NCBI GenBank assembly: GCA_039545275.1 | Contig: BCHS01000016.1 | Location: 248,001-312,000, forward strand | DNA length: 64,000 nucleotides | Source: Pseudomicrostroma phylloplanum | Lineage: Eukaryota; Basidiomycota; Exobasidiomycetes; Microstromatales | Direction: 5' to 3' | Shown: positions 20,465 to 31,057 of the stretch, piece by piece | Layout: each line of letters starts with the position of its first letter | How positions within the stretch are numbered: the stretch's first letter is position 1 | Program-made: the position numbers and the translations under genes | Notes under the pieces: model-generated | Seen by the model: the letters and a program-made list of their open reading frames with translations, nothing else | Database searches by the model: none | What the model was told of the DNA's origin: nothing

Positions 20465-22171
20465 ATGGCTGCTGTGAATCCTTATGGCTCGAGCGAGCCT
20501 ATCGCGCCGCGACAACGAGCTTCCCACGCTCACCCAGCACAGCTCACTCCAGGCCGGATCACGCTCGCTCCCAAATCGCTGGTGCATCCTCTGAGCATAG
20601 AGCCCGTCAGCGATCTCCTCTACTCCGGATTCGTCGAGCATCTTGGTCGCAGCATCTACGGCGGCATCGTTGATGATCCAAACAACCCTAGTCCTCCCGA
20701 GCTCCTCGTCCAGCAAGAGGATCCAAAGGATGCTGCCCGCACCGCAGGTCGCTTGGGCTGGCGCAAAGACGTCATGAAGATTCTGGGCAAGGACGGAGAT
20801 CTGGAGATGCCTGTGCTGCGCTGGCCAGGAGGCAACTTCGTCTCCAATTATCACTGGAAAGATGGTGTCGGACCGGTGGCTGAGAGGCCCAAGCGTCTTG
20901 AGCTGGCGTGGCTCTCTACTGAAGGTAATAAGTTCGGTACCGATGAGTTCATCGATTACTGTCGCGGACTGGGCGTTGAGCCCTACTTCTGCCTCAATAT
21001 GGGCACAGGCAGCTATGAGGAAGCTTTAGAGTGGGTGGAATATTGTAATTCGAAGGCTGATACTCACTTGGTGAATCTTCGCAAGAAGAACACCGGCCGA
21101 GAGGAGCCTCACAACGTTCGATTTTGGGGACTCGGGAACGAGGTCTACGGCTCATGGCAGGTGGGAAAGCTTACTGCTTCGGACTATGTCAAGATGGCTT
21201 CTCGCTGGGCCCACGGTCTCAGGCTCGTGGATCCAAGCATCAAGCTCGTATCTTGCGGAGAACTTGGAACGACAGAATGGGACAGGGAAGTCCTGCAGGG
21301 CCTCATCGACGTCGTCGATTACCACTCCATCCACCTGTACACCATGCTCGGTCACGAGCGGTACTCGGCTCCCGGTCTCGACTACGAGAAGAACGTCTTC
21401 GGCCCAGCAGCGGCAGAGAGGTGCATCGACATCTGCACTTCGCTCATCGAACATGCCAAGCTATCCCGATCCAGCTTCGGTGGGGAGCAGTCTTCTTTGG
21501 TAGCCAGGGATGTCAAGATCTGCTACGACGAGTGGAACGTCTGGGACGATGTCAAGGCTCCTGGTTCTGCAGGACTCGAGCAGACGTACGACTACACGGA
21601 TATGCTCGGCGTGGTAGCCTGGCTCAACGTCCTCGTGCGCAAGCACCACGAGGTGGGCATGGCATGCATCGCTCAGTCGGTCAACGTCATCTCTCCTCTG
21701 ATGACATCGAAGGACAGCTTGCTATTCCAGACTACTTACTGGCCACTGCGTCTCTTCTCGCGCTACATGAAGAACGGCCGTCTCTTGAACTTGGCGAGCA
21801 CTAGTACCGATGTGTACACAGGACCAACGTACCCTTACTGGATCCAGCACATTGCACCGCCTGCGTACATAGACATGGTCGGCATCTGTGTGCAGAAGAC
21901 TCCCGAAAGCAAGACAGTCAGCATTCGCCTGTCTATTCTGAATCGTCATCCGACCGTAGACTGGGAGACTCAGGTGGACACGAGCAGCCTGGCATCTGTC
22001 ACAAGCGTCGAGAAGCACGAAATCTATTCGGACGACCCAGCGGCAAAGAATACATTCGAGTCTCCTGACGTGGTCGTCCCCTCGGTCAGTACTTCAGACA
22101 AGCTGCCGCCGAGCCTGACCGTCCGCAAGCACTCCTGGGTATTCCTGATCATCGAGGCCACGGTAGAATGA
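20465..22171 (+). CDS. Intracellular alpha-L-arabinofuranosidase (GH51)
   Basis: One exon, 568 residues from the ATG at 20465. The ATG at 20366 would add 33 residues that are not family-like. There is no signal peptide, which fits the intracellular branch of GH51. The (beta/alpha)8 domain starts after residue 30 (GRITLAPK, LYSGFVEHLGRSIYGGI). The acid/base is Glu226 in WGLGNEVYG and the nucleophile is Glu356 in CYDEWNVW. RWPGGNFVSNYHWKDG and HSIHLYTMLGH are further family blocks. A C-terminal beta domain follows from about residue 430. The enzyme removes terminal alpha-L-arabinofuranosyl residues from arabino-oligosaccharides in the cytosol. It is divergent from the sugar transporter, suggesting import followed by hydrolysis. 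Confidence 0.95.
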   Translation: MAAVNPYGSSEPIAPRQRASHAHPAQLTPGRITLAPKSLVHPLSIEPVSDLLYSGFVEHLGRSIYGGIVDDPNNPSPPELLVQQEDPKDAARTAGRLGWRKDVMKILGKDGDLEMPVLRWPGGNFVSNYHWKDGVGPVAERPKRLELAWLSTEGNKFGTDEFIDYCRGLGVEPYFCLNMGTGSYEEALEWVEYCNSKADTHLVNLRKKNTGREEPHNVRFWGLGNEVYGSWQVGKLTASDYVKMASRWAHGLRLVDPSIKLVSCGELGTTEWDREVLQGLIDVVDYHSIHLYTMLGHERYSAPGLDYEKNVFGPAAAERCIDICTSLIEHAKLSRSSFGGEQSSLVARDVKICYDEWNVWDDVKAPGSAGLEQTYDYTDMLGVVAWLNVLVRKHHEVGMACIAQSVNVISPLMTSKDSLLFQTTYWPLRLFSRYMKNGRLLNLASTSTDVYTGPTYPYWIQHIAPPAYIDMVGICVQKTPESKTVSIRLSILNRHPTVDWETQVDTSSLASVTSVEKHEIYSDDPAAKNTFESPDVVVPSVSTSDKLPPSLTVRKHSWVFLIIEATVE

Positions 22172-22212
22172 TGTTCTGATGATAGAAGATATACCGTGCT
22201 ATGTCATTATCG

Positions 22213-24812
22213 TCACCAATCGAAACATTCCTCTACAAAAGATACTTCGCGGTCGCTCCGCCGTCTCGCTCCTTTGACTTCCCCTCTGACCGCATCGCAC
22301 AGAGCTGCTGGCCCGCATACGCCGACCAGAAGGGTATTGTTGCTGCTTCCGGAGGATTGTGTATCAGCCCTGCCAGGCAAGCGCAAAGACGGTCTTCCAA
22401 TGTGATTTCGCAGGCGCAGCTTTCCATTGGAGAGGCTAGCGAGACGGGCACCGAGCTCGGCCAGGGGACCGTCCCCTTCGATCTCATCGTCCACTCCTTG
22501 GTCTACCTGCCCGGCGCGGAAAAAGCCTGTAGACAGACGCGGAGACCGTTCGGCCATGAAGGTACAGAGAAGAGCCGTCTCCTCGTCTATCTGAGCGTGA
22601 GAATCGTCGTCGTCCTGGATGGCGAGTTCCTTACTACGAGGCGCGGTCAGGTGGACGTCAATGTCAAGCTGTGTGACGTGAGAAGTTCTCGACAAGTCCT
22701 GGCTGAGCTCTTCGAGGTAGTCCTCAACAGCCTCGACGAGCGCTTTACATAATATGGCGAGCGAGCCGAGAGCCGAGTCAGCTTACGATTCGGCGGTCAC
22801 CGACCAATCATTACATGAACACTCACCCAAGTCTCTCACGGACCAGATCAGACGGCAGGCTGTACCCTTTGCCTTTCGCCGCACCAAGCGGCTGATCATC
22901 GGCAGAGAAAAAGTCACGCCGATACCTCCTGCGTATAGTCGGGCTTCTTGGCAGCGGTCAAATGTCCGATCACCGTCTACATGGCCGTACGGTCCCTCGA
23001 GAATGACGCCAACATCGGTGACACGCCGGACCTGCGCGGCCTCTACATCGAGAGGTGTCTTGCTGGCTAGCTCGCTCAGCTCCTTTGTGAACCCTCCTTC
23101 CTGCTTGATCAGCAGCTCCAGAAATCCTTCCTCCTTCACCGCCTCGCTCTCGCGGCCAGTGACGACGATCCCAGGAGTCAAGCGGCCTGTGCTGACCACT
23201 GTGAAGGGATGATCGCTCCACGCCTGCACTTGCGGTATGAGCACCCGTACCGAATGCCCTGCAGCAATCTGCCCGCGCTTCATCTTCTTCTCATCGCCCC
23301 ACACATACACTCTATGCGCAGGAAGAGCTACGCGCAACCGCACAATGCCGCCGGGTAGGTCTTGCAGAGTAGCGCGCAGAAGCAGCGAGGGAGAGCTACC
23401 TGCTGCGGTACGAGAGCGCCAGGCAGCAAGGATGTGACTCAAGCGATTGAGAAGTCGAAAGACACGGTCAAGTGTCCAGAGGAGACCGCTCATCTTGGTG
23501 ACAAGGGCGAAGAGGCGGAACTGAAGAAGCAAGGCACCGGGACAGGTCAGTGCGTGGGCATAGCGTGCTGTACTCCTAGGCTATCTGCTCACCCGTCCAG
23601 TCGAGATGAGCGCAATGTGGTAGTAAGAAGCGATACAGCCGCCTAACGCGAGCGCAACGTGGCCGGCGATAAAGAGCTGGTGTTCAGGCGGGGATGTGAG
23701 GAACGTCAATCTCAACTGTACCCTGGCCGACCACTCAGAACATCAACCTACCTCGTAATTCCGCCGCCGCACTTCGCGGATCGAGAGGAGAGTGAGACCC
23801 CACATCATGGCGATGGCCTGCAGAACATGGAAGGTAACGAAATGGTTCAGGTGGTGGCACTCTCCCTCACACATGTCGCGTCTGCTCCTGTGCTGCAGAC
23901 TCACAAAACATCCCCAGAGCCAGTAGGCCTTCGAAAACATCCTTAACCACCCTCCATCTCTTCCCAGCACGATGAGGGTCCAGGCAAAAGCGTGCGTATT
24001 CACCTGCAGCCAGACCATCCTGGCCGTCCAGCGATGGTAGAGCATGGCGGTCCCGTAGTCGATGGAGGTGAGGAAGAAGGGAAGGGGAAAGGACCGGCCG
24101 GCTGTGAGAATGACGAGAGGAAGCTGGCCAATACACAGCAGGGAACTTCTGTCCCCTATATACCGCAGCATTTGATTTCGGATAGCATGCTCGCCGTGGT
24201 AGCTGATGAGGATGCACCATACCAGGTACTAATCGTCAGGCCTGCAGACCTTGTCTAATATTGACCAAACCTGCTTTGACTCACAAGATACTTCTGTCTC
24301 CCGGAACAGTATGATACGGTCCGATCAACAAACCCGCATTGAATACTACAAGACCTGCAATGACAAGCGTCTGACCTCTCAATGGTAGCCGCACACTCAG
24401 CGGGCGCGTCTGCAGCGGCTCATGGTGCTTCTCGCTGACGAGGGGAGCCTCTAGGAGGTGAGTCTGGCAGAATCTCTTCACCCGAACGGGACCCAGGGGC
24501 TCCCATAGTGTCTTGGTGGCGCAAAGCAGGATGGAGAGGGCGAAGACGATGTAGAGAGATATCCTAGTCAGGGTATGGAGCAACATGAGGTCAGGCCAGG
24601 CATACCGGGAAATCTGGCAGCCGTACTCACACGGCAATACAAGGCACCTGAAACGACGAGAAGTAGAAGGCCTTCACCGACTCCGTCGCATCCTCCACTC
24701 TATCCGGGTACGCCTTCACAAGCCCCTCCAGATCCTCAGCCGCAACGTGCCATGGCTTGTAGGGATAGTCAACGAAGGAGTGCCAGAGTGATGAGAGAGG
24801 CGAGGCTGACAT
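22213..24812 (-). CDS. FRE-type ferric/cupric reductase (first of two)
   Basis: Seven exons on the minus strand: 24631-24812, 24285-24563, 23905-24202, 23752-23817, 23593-23676, 22827-23520 and 22213-22742, totalling 710 residues with consistent phases. Two pairs of haem-binding His 14 residues apart lie in transmembrane helices: LYHRWTARMVWLQVNTH and AGHVALALGGCIASYYH. The FAD motif HPFT is near residues 407-410, GPYGH near 479-483 and the NADPH motif AGGIGVT near 500-506. The C-terminus is VEECFDW. The protein reduces ferric or cupric ions at the cell surface before uptake. The 87-nt intron 3 is in frame without a stop; family alignment (GCF/AIAMMWGLTLLSIREVRRRNYE) shows it should be removed. 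The exon 2-3 acceptor was chosen because the nearer AG gives the wrong phase. Confidence 0.88.
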
Positions 24813-25350
24813 TGATGCGCGGGCATCAAGGGCTAGTGATAGAAATGAGAGCTCCAAGGGCTAGTGGTAAGACTGAGAGCTCCAAGGGCTAGTTGTAAGA
24901 CTGAGAGCTCCAAGGGCTAGTGGTAAGACTGAGAGCTCATGAGTGTCAAAAAGATATGGGAGCAGACGCTCAGTGCCAAGAAGAGGTGACCGACACGGTG
25001 CCCCATCGAGAAAGGGAAGCCCCATTCCGCAACGAGTGAGCCGAGCTTAAAGCCTCTATCGGATAAACTGCGATAGAAAAGTCGGAGCGGAAGATATCCA
25101 AACACGTGGTTACCGGGATCCTCCGGACGTGTCTGATCGACGTGTAGCAAGAAAGGCGAAATGTGATTGACAGGGGCACGGAAAGACCAGTGACATGATG
25201 TGCGGGACGATGGACTATGTAACACGACCGAAAATGAGACGGGTATAGGCGACCGTTGAGACTGCACGACGGCTCGGGCGAGGTGATGAGGAGGGGGCAC
25301 GAGAGGCTGTAGTGGCATGGCGCAGGACTGTTGTGCTCATCCTTGTTGCC
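24813..25350. promoter_or_regulatory. Upstream region of the first FRE gene
   Basis: 538 bp between the FRE start codon and the 3' end of the Whi2-like gene, both on the minus strand. It contains the 28-bp tandem repeats described separately. A 133-codon minus-strand frame (24917-25318) is open but has no family features; I do not call it a gene. Confidence 0.5.
24849..24932. repeat. Three tandem 28-bp repeats in the FRE promoter
   Basis: Unit GAGCTCCAAGGGCTAGTGGT plus AAGACTGA, repeated three times with one mismatch (GTTGT in the middle unit). A degenerate fourth half-unit precedes it (about 24824-24848, sharing CAAGGGCTAGTG). The array begins 37 nt upstream of the FRE start codon. Confidence 0.9.
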
Positions 25351-26799
25351 TCAGATCTGTGACGATACATGGCGACAGAAGATCAGCTTGACTGCTGCGA
25401 GGCGCCACTCTCCCCACCCTGGCATACTCACCAAGCTCAATTCCAGGGTCCAAACTCGCCTAGCCCACACGCGGCAACTGCGTCCTCTCTTGCTCCTCAA
25501 CAGCTCGACCTCTTGGGCAGTCATGCCCGCCGTGGGTGCATTGACGTCCGCCTCTTCCGCTTCCGACGCCATCTCAGCGGCCATTGCTGCACTGCCGTCT
25601 TGCTCTGCTGTACTTGCAGATGTCGAGGTGTGGGGTACCACAATGTCAACGCCGTCCCACCAACACTTGCGCTGTAAGAGTAGCAAGAGGGAGAGCAAAG
25701 GAGTCAGAAGCAGGTCGCACATGAGTGTTCGAGCACCCGGACCCGTTGCTACTCACGGCTGGTTTCCTCCAAAACAGCAGTAGCTTTTGTGCAGTCGCCA
25801 ATTGCGTCTGTTCAGGCGATACTCCTCCGTCGTCCACATCGTCATTGGAGGGCACCTTGCGCTGGCCATCGAAGCGCAGGCCGGTCTTGAGAAGTACAAG
25901 AGCAATGGAGGTGATGCAGCAGCGCGCTGGCTCCAGAGCTCGGAATCCCCAAGAGTCGTCTCGGTCGAAGCCGCTGAGAGGAGCAGCCAGAAAAGCTCAT
26001 AGTCAGACGTCAGTGTCAATGCCCCCTTCCTTGTTCTTATCTCTCGTCTGCTCACCTCATGCAAAGCATATCGATCAGATGCTGCTCCGCCATGTTATTC
26101 TCCTTGTTCACGTTCCTCTGCAAAGCCGTAAAGATCCTCTGCCTTTCCAACAATGCCTGGCCGCTAGCCTGCTTAAGCTGCAGCAGAGCAGGTGTAGCCT
26201 TGCCATCGAGATCCGTCCCCTCTCTGCCGTCTCCCTCGATTCGTGCAGTGGCTTTGGGAGGGATAACAAAGTACTCCAGCTCCTCGCGGAGGACGATGAT
26301 TGCTTGCTTGCTAAAGAGGGGGTTCGTGTTTTGAGCGGCGTAGTTGAAGGAAGGGTGCGTACTGCCGTCTTCGAAGAGGGGAGGTCCCTGGTACTTTCCT
26401 GGCTGCGTTGGTGTTCCGTAGAAGTCGTCTTGAGCTTTCCGAAAAAAGGAAAGGACGTAGGAAAGGCATTGCGGGTCGAACTGTAGATCACAAATGGAGC
26501 AGCAGGGGCTTGTCAGTCGGAGCACCAGCGCACGCCCTTACGTCCTTCGATGCTCCACTCACGTCGACCATGTATACCTCTTCTTCCTCCTCTTCTCCAT
26601 CCTCGCCTGCACTGATGCCCTCGTATCCACCTGCCTGTCTGCTCAGCACCAGCCCATTCGGGAAAAGACAGAGCAACACCGACTCGGGCAGGTTCATCAG
26701 CGTCTCTCGCTCGATGACGAAGCGAGAGCCTCTGAGGTCCAGCTTGAGCTGTGTCATGGCATTGGAATCTGTGTTTGTGCTATCGAGTGAGTCGTCCAT
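25351..26799 (-). CDS. Whi2-like BTB/POZ-domain protein
   Basis: Five exons: 26563-26799, 26056-26480, 25757-25973, 25432-25671 and a final 6-nt exon 25351-25356 (Ile, stop), 374 residues. Family blocks in order: KLDLRGSRFVIERETLMNLP, SVLLCLFPNGLVL, DPQCLSYVLSFFRKAQ, LREELEYFVIPP, SWGFRALEPARCCITSIALV, TAQKLLLFWRKPARKCWWDG, and the end RVWTLELSLI. These fit the Whi2-like BTB proteins of fungi, which act with phosphatase and TORC1 signalling in stress and nutrient responses, in the cytosol. An acidic insert (GEDGEEEEEE) lies in the first part. The 75-nt last intron is in frame, so retention would give a longer tail ending at the same stop. The Gln/Arg-rich frame upstream of the chosen ATG is not family-like. 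Confidence 0.85.
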
Positions 26800-27672
26800 G
26801 TTGGAATACCTTCGCTGTGAGAGACTGTCTTGAAGGTCAGGAGCGGGGGAATGCGGAAGTGGATAAGGGCGATGTCTATTTACTCGACGAGGCTGTTGCT
26901 GATAGTCAAGCAAGCTGTGACGATGTGCACCGTACACTGGTCGGTCTCCCTCGATGTAGTAGTGTTGAAGCCGTCTCGTCGCAGAAGAGTGCTGATGTCG
27001 TCCTCGTAGGTTGGCGGGTATCACGCTTCAGATGAGTGGTGGTGCACAGAGGAAGGGGGTCATGGTGATGATGGCTGGGGTGCATTGTGCGCCCAGAAGC
27101 GAGACAATCAACCTCCGCTTCTCCGCTCGTCGCGCGCAGGACCCTTGGCTCGGCTCGGCTCGGCTCGGCTCGGCTCGCATCGGCTACAGACCACACACAC
27201 GAGCCGGGGTGGTCACTATCAAGGGCTGTACAAGCTACTTGTTGTGAAGCAATGACGATGGGATCGGTGTCGAGATGATACCGTCCACGCTTTACCTCGA
27301 TGGAAAAACAATCGTGGAGTAGCACGACGGCCACACCCTCGTGGTCGACTCGACGGACTTTGGACCTTACAAGGGGCTGTGCGAGGAGGAGAGAACGGTG
27401 CGAAGCCGAGGGGAGTGGAAGAGAAGAGGAGGAGCGTACCGGTGGTCGAGGAGGTGGTGGGACAGATGAAGTTCCGCCTGATGCAGGCTGTGCGGGGGAG
27501 AAAGGTGTGCAATGCTCAGTCAAGCACAATGGTAATCAGTTCCGAGGCAGGGGGTGTAGCGCGAGGCAGTGCTCAGCCTTCCTCTTCATTGCAATGCTAT
27601 GCTGGTTTGATTGAGCTCAGGACTGAGCGTGTCTGGGAAAGAAACATCTGGAACGATGTAGTGGTATGCTGC
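26800..27672. promoter_or_regulatory. Upstream region of the Whi2-like gene
   Basis: 873 bp. It carries an AG-rich block (27380-27460) and a GGCTC tandem repeat at 27147-27177. Open frames on both strands overlap and are low-complexity. No gene supported. Confidence 0.45.
27147..27177 (+). repeat. GGCTC pentanucleotide repeat, about six units
   Basis: Perfect head-to-tail copies of GGCTC (31 bp), about 350 bp upstream of the Whi2-like start codon. Ordinary microsatellite. Confidence 0.9.
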
Positions 27673-29658
27673 TTAGTCTGCGTAATCGAAAGACTCCCAA
27701 CTTATGGGTCTCGGGGCACTGGACCGCTCGACCGTGCCTCGGGTGCTATGAGGACCTGCGACGCTTGCGATCAGGGCCCTCACCGCACCGCCATCTCCCC
27801 CTCCGCCGCCCTGGCCGCCGTCATCTCCCCCCTCTCCTCCTCCCGGAGGCTCGACACCCCCGCTCCCATCTCCCCCTTCCTCATTCTCACCTCCACTCCT
27901 GATCGTATCCACTGCCTTTGCGACAACGAACAACAGTCCGCAAAAGAGCAGCACAGCGCCCACGGCCATCCAGACTTTGCGCCTCTTTTCCCACCTGCGC
28001 TGCAGTTCTCGCTTCCTCCTGCGAGGATTCACGTGCTCTGCGTGGTACGTAGGCAGAAGATCCGGGCCGGCGAGACGACGGTAGCCGTATGGGTCAGAGG
28101 GATCCGGCTCGGAGGTAGTCAGCGAGGAGAGGGAAGGGTTCCGACGGGGCTGCTGAGATGCTACTGGTGCTGTTGCTGCGTAGGGGGCGCCGCGCTGCTG
28201 ATAATCTGACCGAGGGCGAGGAGATGGAGAAGGGACCGCTCCGTAATTCGCAGCGACTCTGGAGGTCCTTGGCGAAGGACCCGACGTCTGAGCCTGCTGT
28301 TGGCCCTGCTGCGAACTGAGAAGACCTCTCCTCTCGCCCTCCTGTTGCTCGTGAAGCCTTGTCGCGGCTGCTGCTGCCTCTCCTCCCTCCTTGTCCTGTC
28401 CGCCTGCACCACTAGCGCCGAAAAGCTTGCTCACCCATGAGAAGCCGAGCAAGTTAGGCAAAGTCCGTCCTTCCTCATCCGTCGTTCCTCTAGGAGTCGT
28501 CGGGTGAGGAAAGGGAAAGGTAGTGAGGACTTTTGAGGAGGGCCGAGGAGGCATGCCTGGTCTCTGGAGATGGGCGGAGGAGGAAGAGGCGGCGCTACTG
28601 CCAAGCATGGCGGCCTGATCATGCCCGCCAGACGAAGCCGAATAGTTGCCCCTCAGTGTAGCTGAAGAGGAGGTGCGGGTAGAGAAGCGCTTATCGATGT
28701 CAAGCAGTGATGAACTGCCAGGTGTGTTTGTATCCGGTCTACCTGACCCTGCCGCTCCGGTAGTACTCGTTAGAGCTAGTCTACTGTGCGGCCTGGTGGG
28801 CCGAGGTGTGATCTCCTGGTCTTCCTCTTCCTCTCCGTACTCTGCTGCTACTCCCTGGCTCGCCGAAGTCGAGTCGTCGAGGTACGAATTGGAGCTGGTC
28901 GTCCTAGATCGGCTAGCTCGAGGCGAAGGGGTCCTCTGCCTCCTCGCAGCGGAAGCATTGGACGCTGTAGGCGAGGCCGAGAGGTGAGCTGGGCCCACAT
29001 CGGCCGCGATGCTGCCTCTTCTTGACCCTGACGCTTCCTTGGGGAATCGCACAGGGGCCGGACCGAGGGAGTATCGGTAATCACCGGCGCCAAGGCGGGG
29101 TCCTCTGTTGGCGGAAGCGGAGGAGCCTCCCGAGGCAGCAGACGCGAGTGAGGTCATCGAGGACGATGACGAGAGCGACTGTTTCCTGGACGAGGGCGTG
29201 GGCGTGAGATGCGGATCATGGCCAGTCAGCCCAGCAGCGTTGCTGCTGCTGCTACTGCCGCCGGCAGCCATGGAGTAAGGTCTCTGCTGGGAAGGGGACG
29301 AGGGGGCGAGCCTATCGTTGGACCTGTTCGCCCCGAGAAAGTTCCGGTAGCTCGAGCTACTCGGCAAGGCAGAGAAAGAAGACCTAGTAGCACGAGGCGA
29401 AGAGTTATTATTAGAGGGCGAGGTGGAAGCCGCTGAATCGGCGGTGCTAAGAATGGAAGAGCTGCGTGGACGCGGAGAAGACATTGGGGTCTGCTGCCTT
29501 TGCTGACTGGGTATAATCATCGACGATGGACGAGATTTGCTGTTGCTGCTACTATTCGAGCTAGAAGGCCGTGCTGTTGATGCTGATGCTGATGTTGATG
29601 TTGCAGGTGTTGAAGCGCCTTGTTGGCGCGATGCCGGAGGAGGGGGTGGAGGTGCCAT
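27673..29658 (-). CDS. Serine-rich single-span membrane protein, unknown
   Basis: One exon, 661 codons from ATG at 29658. I do not recognise it. The first about 540 residues are disordered and rich in Ser, Ala, Pro and Arg with many S/T-P sites. A short ordered block, NLLGFSWVSKLFG, lies near residue 400. A moderately conserved-looking segment follows (EPDPSDPYGYRRLAGPDLLP, HAEHVNPRRRKRELQRRWEK). One span follows at about residues 567-585 (VWMAVGAVLLFCGLLFVVAKAV), then a very Gly-rich tail and a final WESFDYAD. The basic cluster before the span predicts a cytosolic N-terminus and a short lumenal or outer tail. The layout recalls fungal vacuole- or Golgi-associated single-span proteins, but no function is claimed. 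Confidence 0.75.
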   Translation of the reverse strand: MAPPPPPPASRQQGASTPATSTSASASTARPSSSNSSSNSKSRPSSMIIPSQQRQQTPMSSPRPRSSSILSTADSAASTSPSNNNSSPRATRSSFSALPSSSSYRNFLGANRSNDRLAPSSPSQQRPYSMAAGGSSSSSNAAGLTGHDPHLTPTPSSRKQSLSSSSSMTSLASAASGGSSASANRGPRLGAGDYRYSLGPAPVRFPKEASGSRRGSIAADVGPAHLSASPTASNASAARRQRTPSPRASRSRTTSSNSYLDDSTSASQGVAAEYGEEEEDQEITPRPTRPHSRLALTSTTGAAGSGRPDTNTPGSSSLLDIDKRFSTRTSSSATLRGNYSASSGGHDQAAMLGSSAASSSSAHLQRPGMPPRPSSKVLTTFPFPHPTTPRGTTDEEGRTLPNLLGFSWVSKLFGASGAGGQDKEGGEAAAAATRLHEQQEGERRGLLSSQQGQQQAQTSGPSPRTSRVAANYGAVPSPSPRPRSDYQQRGAPYAATAPVASQQPRRNPSLSSLTTSEPDPSDPYGYRRLAGPDLLPTYHAEHVNPRRRKRELQRRWEKRRKVWMAVGAVLLFCGLLFVVAKAVDTIRSGGENEEGGDGSGGVEPPGGGEGGDDGGQGGGGGDGGAVRALIASVAGPHSTRGTVERSSAPRPISWESFDYAD

Positions 29659-30197
29659 GGTTGCTCAATTGGCCGAGAGACAGGCTGCTCACCAAGCAAG
29701 CCCAAGCTTGGCCAAGGACCACGCGCTCAGAGATGATAAGAGAGGGGTGATCAAGGAGGAAGGTGAGGAGAGAAACAAGAGGACGATCGCCTTGTGCGGA
29801 TAGACTATCTCGTCGAACGTGCGGGGCACGGGAAGAGGAGTGGACCATCGGGCCTGGCTAGGTCAGAAGTGTTGCACGCCAGTCGTCGTCATTGCCCGCC
29901 TGCAGCCGCGGGACTCGAGGCCAGGCGCCGTCAGCCACACTCCGTCCGGGGTAGCTCGATCACTTGAGACTCCAAGTTGCTCGCCGACGACTGCTCCCCG
30001 ATGAATGGCTTGCAATGGCGCCAGCCACTCTCGTCATCAGACCTCTGCCAGGAACAGATCCACAGTCTCGTGGCATCTTCCGTAACAGCGCACACGTTTT
30101 GCGGCTCGCCTATAGAGATTGCATGACTATCGAGACGGTGTGGGGGACAGGATAAACAATGCCACCCTCGCACTCCGACTGCCCTGCTTCGTGTCCT
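29659..30197. promoter_or_regulatory. Upstream region of the serine-rich protein gene
   Basis: 539 bp between its start codon and the stop codon of the CTR gene (same strand, upstream). No gene supported and no motif named. Confidence 0.45.
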
Positions 30198-31057
30198 TTA
30201 CCCGCAACAGACAGTAGGTTCGTTCAACGCCCCGCTGGATCCCTTCTCCGCCGAACCCATACCGCCGGCACTACGGCCAGAACCCACCTCGTGCTCCACA
30301 GGCATGTCCATCTCGAATCCATTGATGAGGAAGTGCGCCAGCCCCGACCCAAGGAAGATACAGATGAGCAGGTAGCCATTGTAGTACATGGCTAGCAGCA
30401 TCACAAAGTACGCCAGGGTGAAGATGGCCATGTACAGGATGCTGCGGATCAGTTGCTGCAAGACGGTTGCGCGAAGCTTGATGGAGCCGCCGGTTGCTGC
30501 CAGGGGAGTAGCAGGAGGTTTCTCACAGCATGCAGGCTTAGTGCCCTCCGATTCGACCTTGTCGAGTCCATGCACAGCAGTGGTCAAACCGGCCTGACCG
30601 TCGCTGCTCAGCTCCCTGTGTCGTGCCGCCCTGATGGCAGCAGCCCTGGAGCGGAAGGTGGTGACAATGTGCGCATCAAAGTTCTTGGCCGTCTTGCGGA
30701 GGAACTCCAGCAAGAACATCATCGCCACCACGCCTAGGCAGGAGGCGGCAAAGGCACCTCGGGAGCGGATATGCCAGCTTTCGGAGATGAAGCCTGGGAG
30801 AGGGTCAAGGGAAGATAGCAAGAAAGTCAGCCCGGAGCGAAGTTTTGTCTCTTTCTTCGCGGACTCACATGCGTCCATGACGGTCCAGTTCCACAGCATC
30901 TACGAAGCGAGCAAACGAGTTGAGGAGTTGGCTGAGCATCAGTAGGCAGTCACGGTGAATCGGCCTGATCCTCGACTTCAGTCCATCGTGCAGCACACCC
31001 AAGACTCACAGCTACAACGCAACTCGAGTCCGAATCCGAGTCCATATCCATGTCCAT
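30198..31057 (-). CDS. CTR-family copper transporter
   Basis: Three exons: 31010-31057, 30869-30899 and 30198-30793, 224 residues. The start MDMDMDSDSDSSC is a Met/Asp-rich outer segment. The 31-nt second exon encodes MLWNWTVMDA, and splicing gives MLWNWTVMDACFISESWHI, the CTR signature before helix 1. Helix 1 is AFAASCLGVVAMMFLLEFL. The later spans contain the Met-x3-Met pair (VMLLAM) in helix 2 and a GSG-type packing motif (FLGSGLAHFLING) in helix 3. A cytosolic loop has CCEKP, and the C-terminus ends CCG, with cysteines suited to copper handoff. It imports Cu(I) across the plasma membrane as a trimer. It is divergent from the second FRE gene. Confidence 0.92.

Noticed and set aside
22201..22752. 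183-codon plus-strand frame
   Set aside because: Opposite the last exon of FRE1, whose C-terminal VEECFDW fits the family.
24849..24932. CRISPR-like array (28-bp repeats)
   Set aside because: The repeats are directly adjacent with no spacers, and the genome is eukaryotic. It is a minisatellite.
24917..25318. 133-codon minus-strand frame upstream of FRE1
   Set aside because: No domain, no splice context, overlaps the promoter repeats. Treated as chance.
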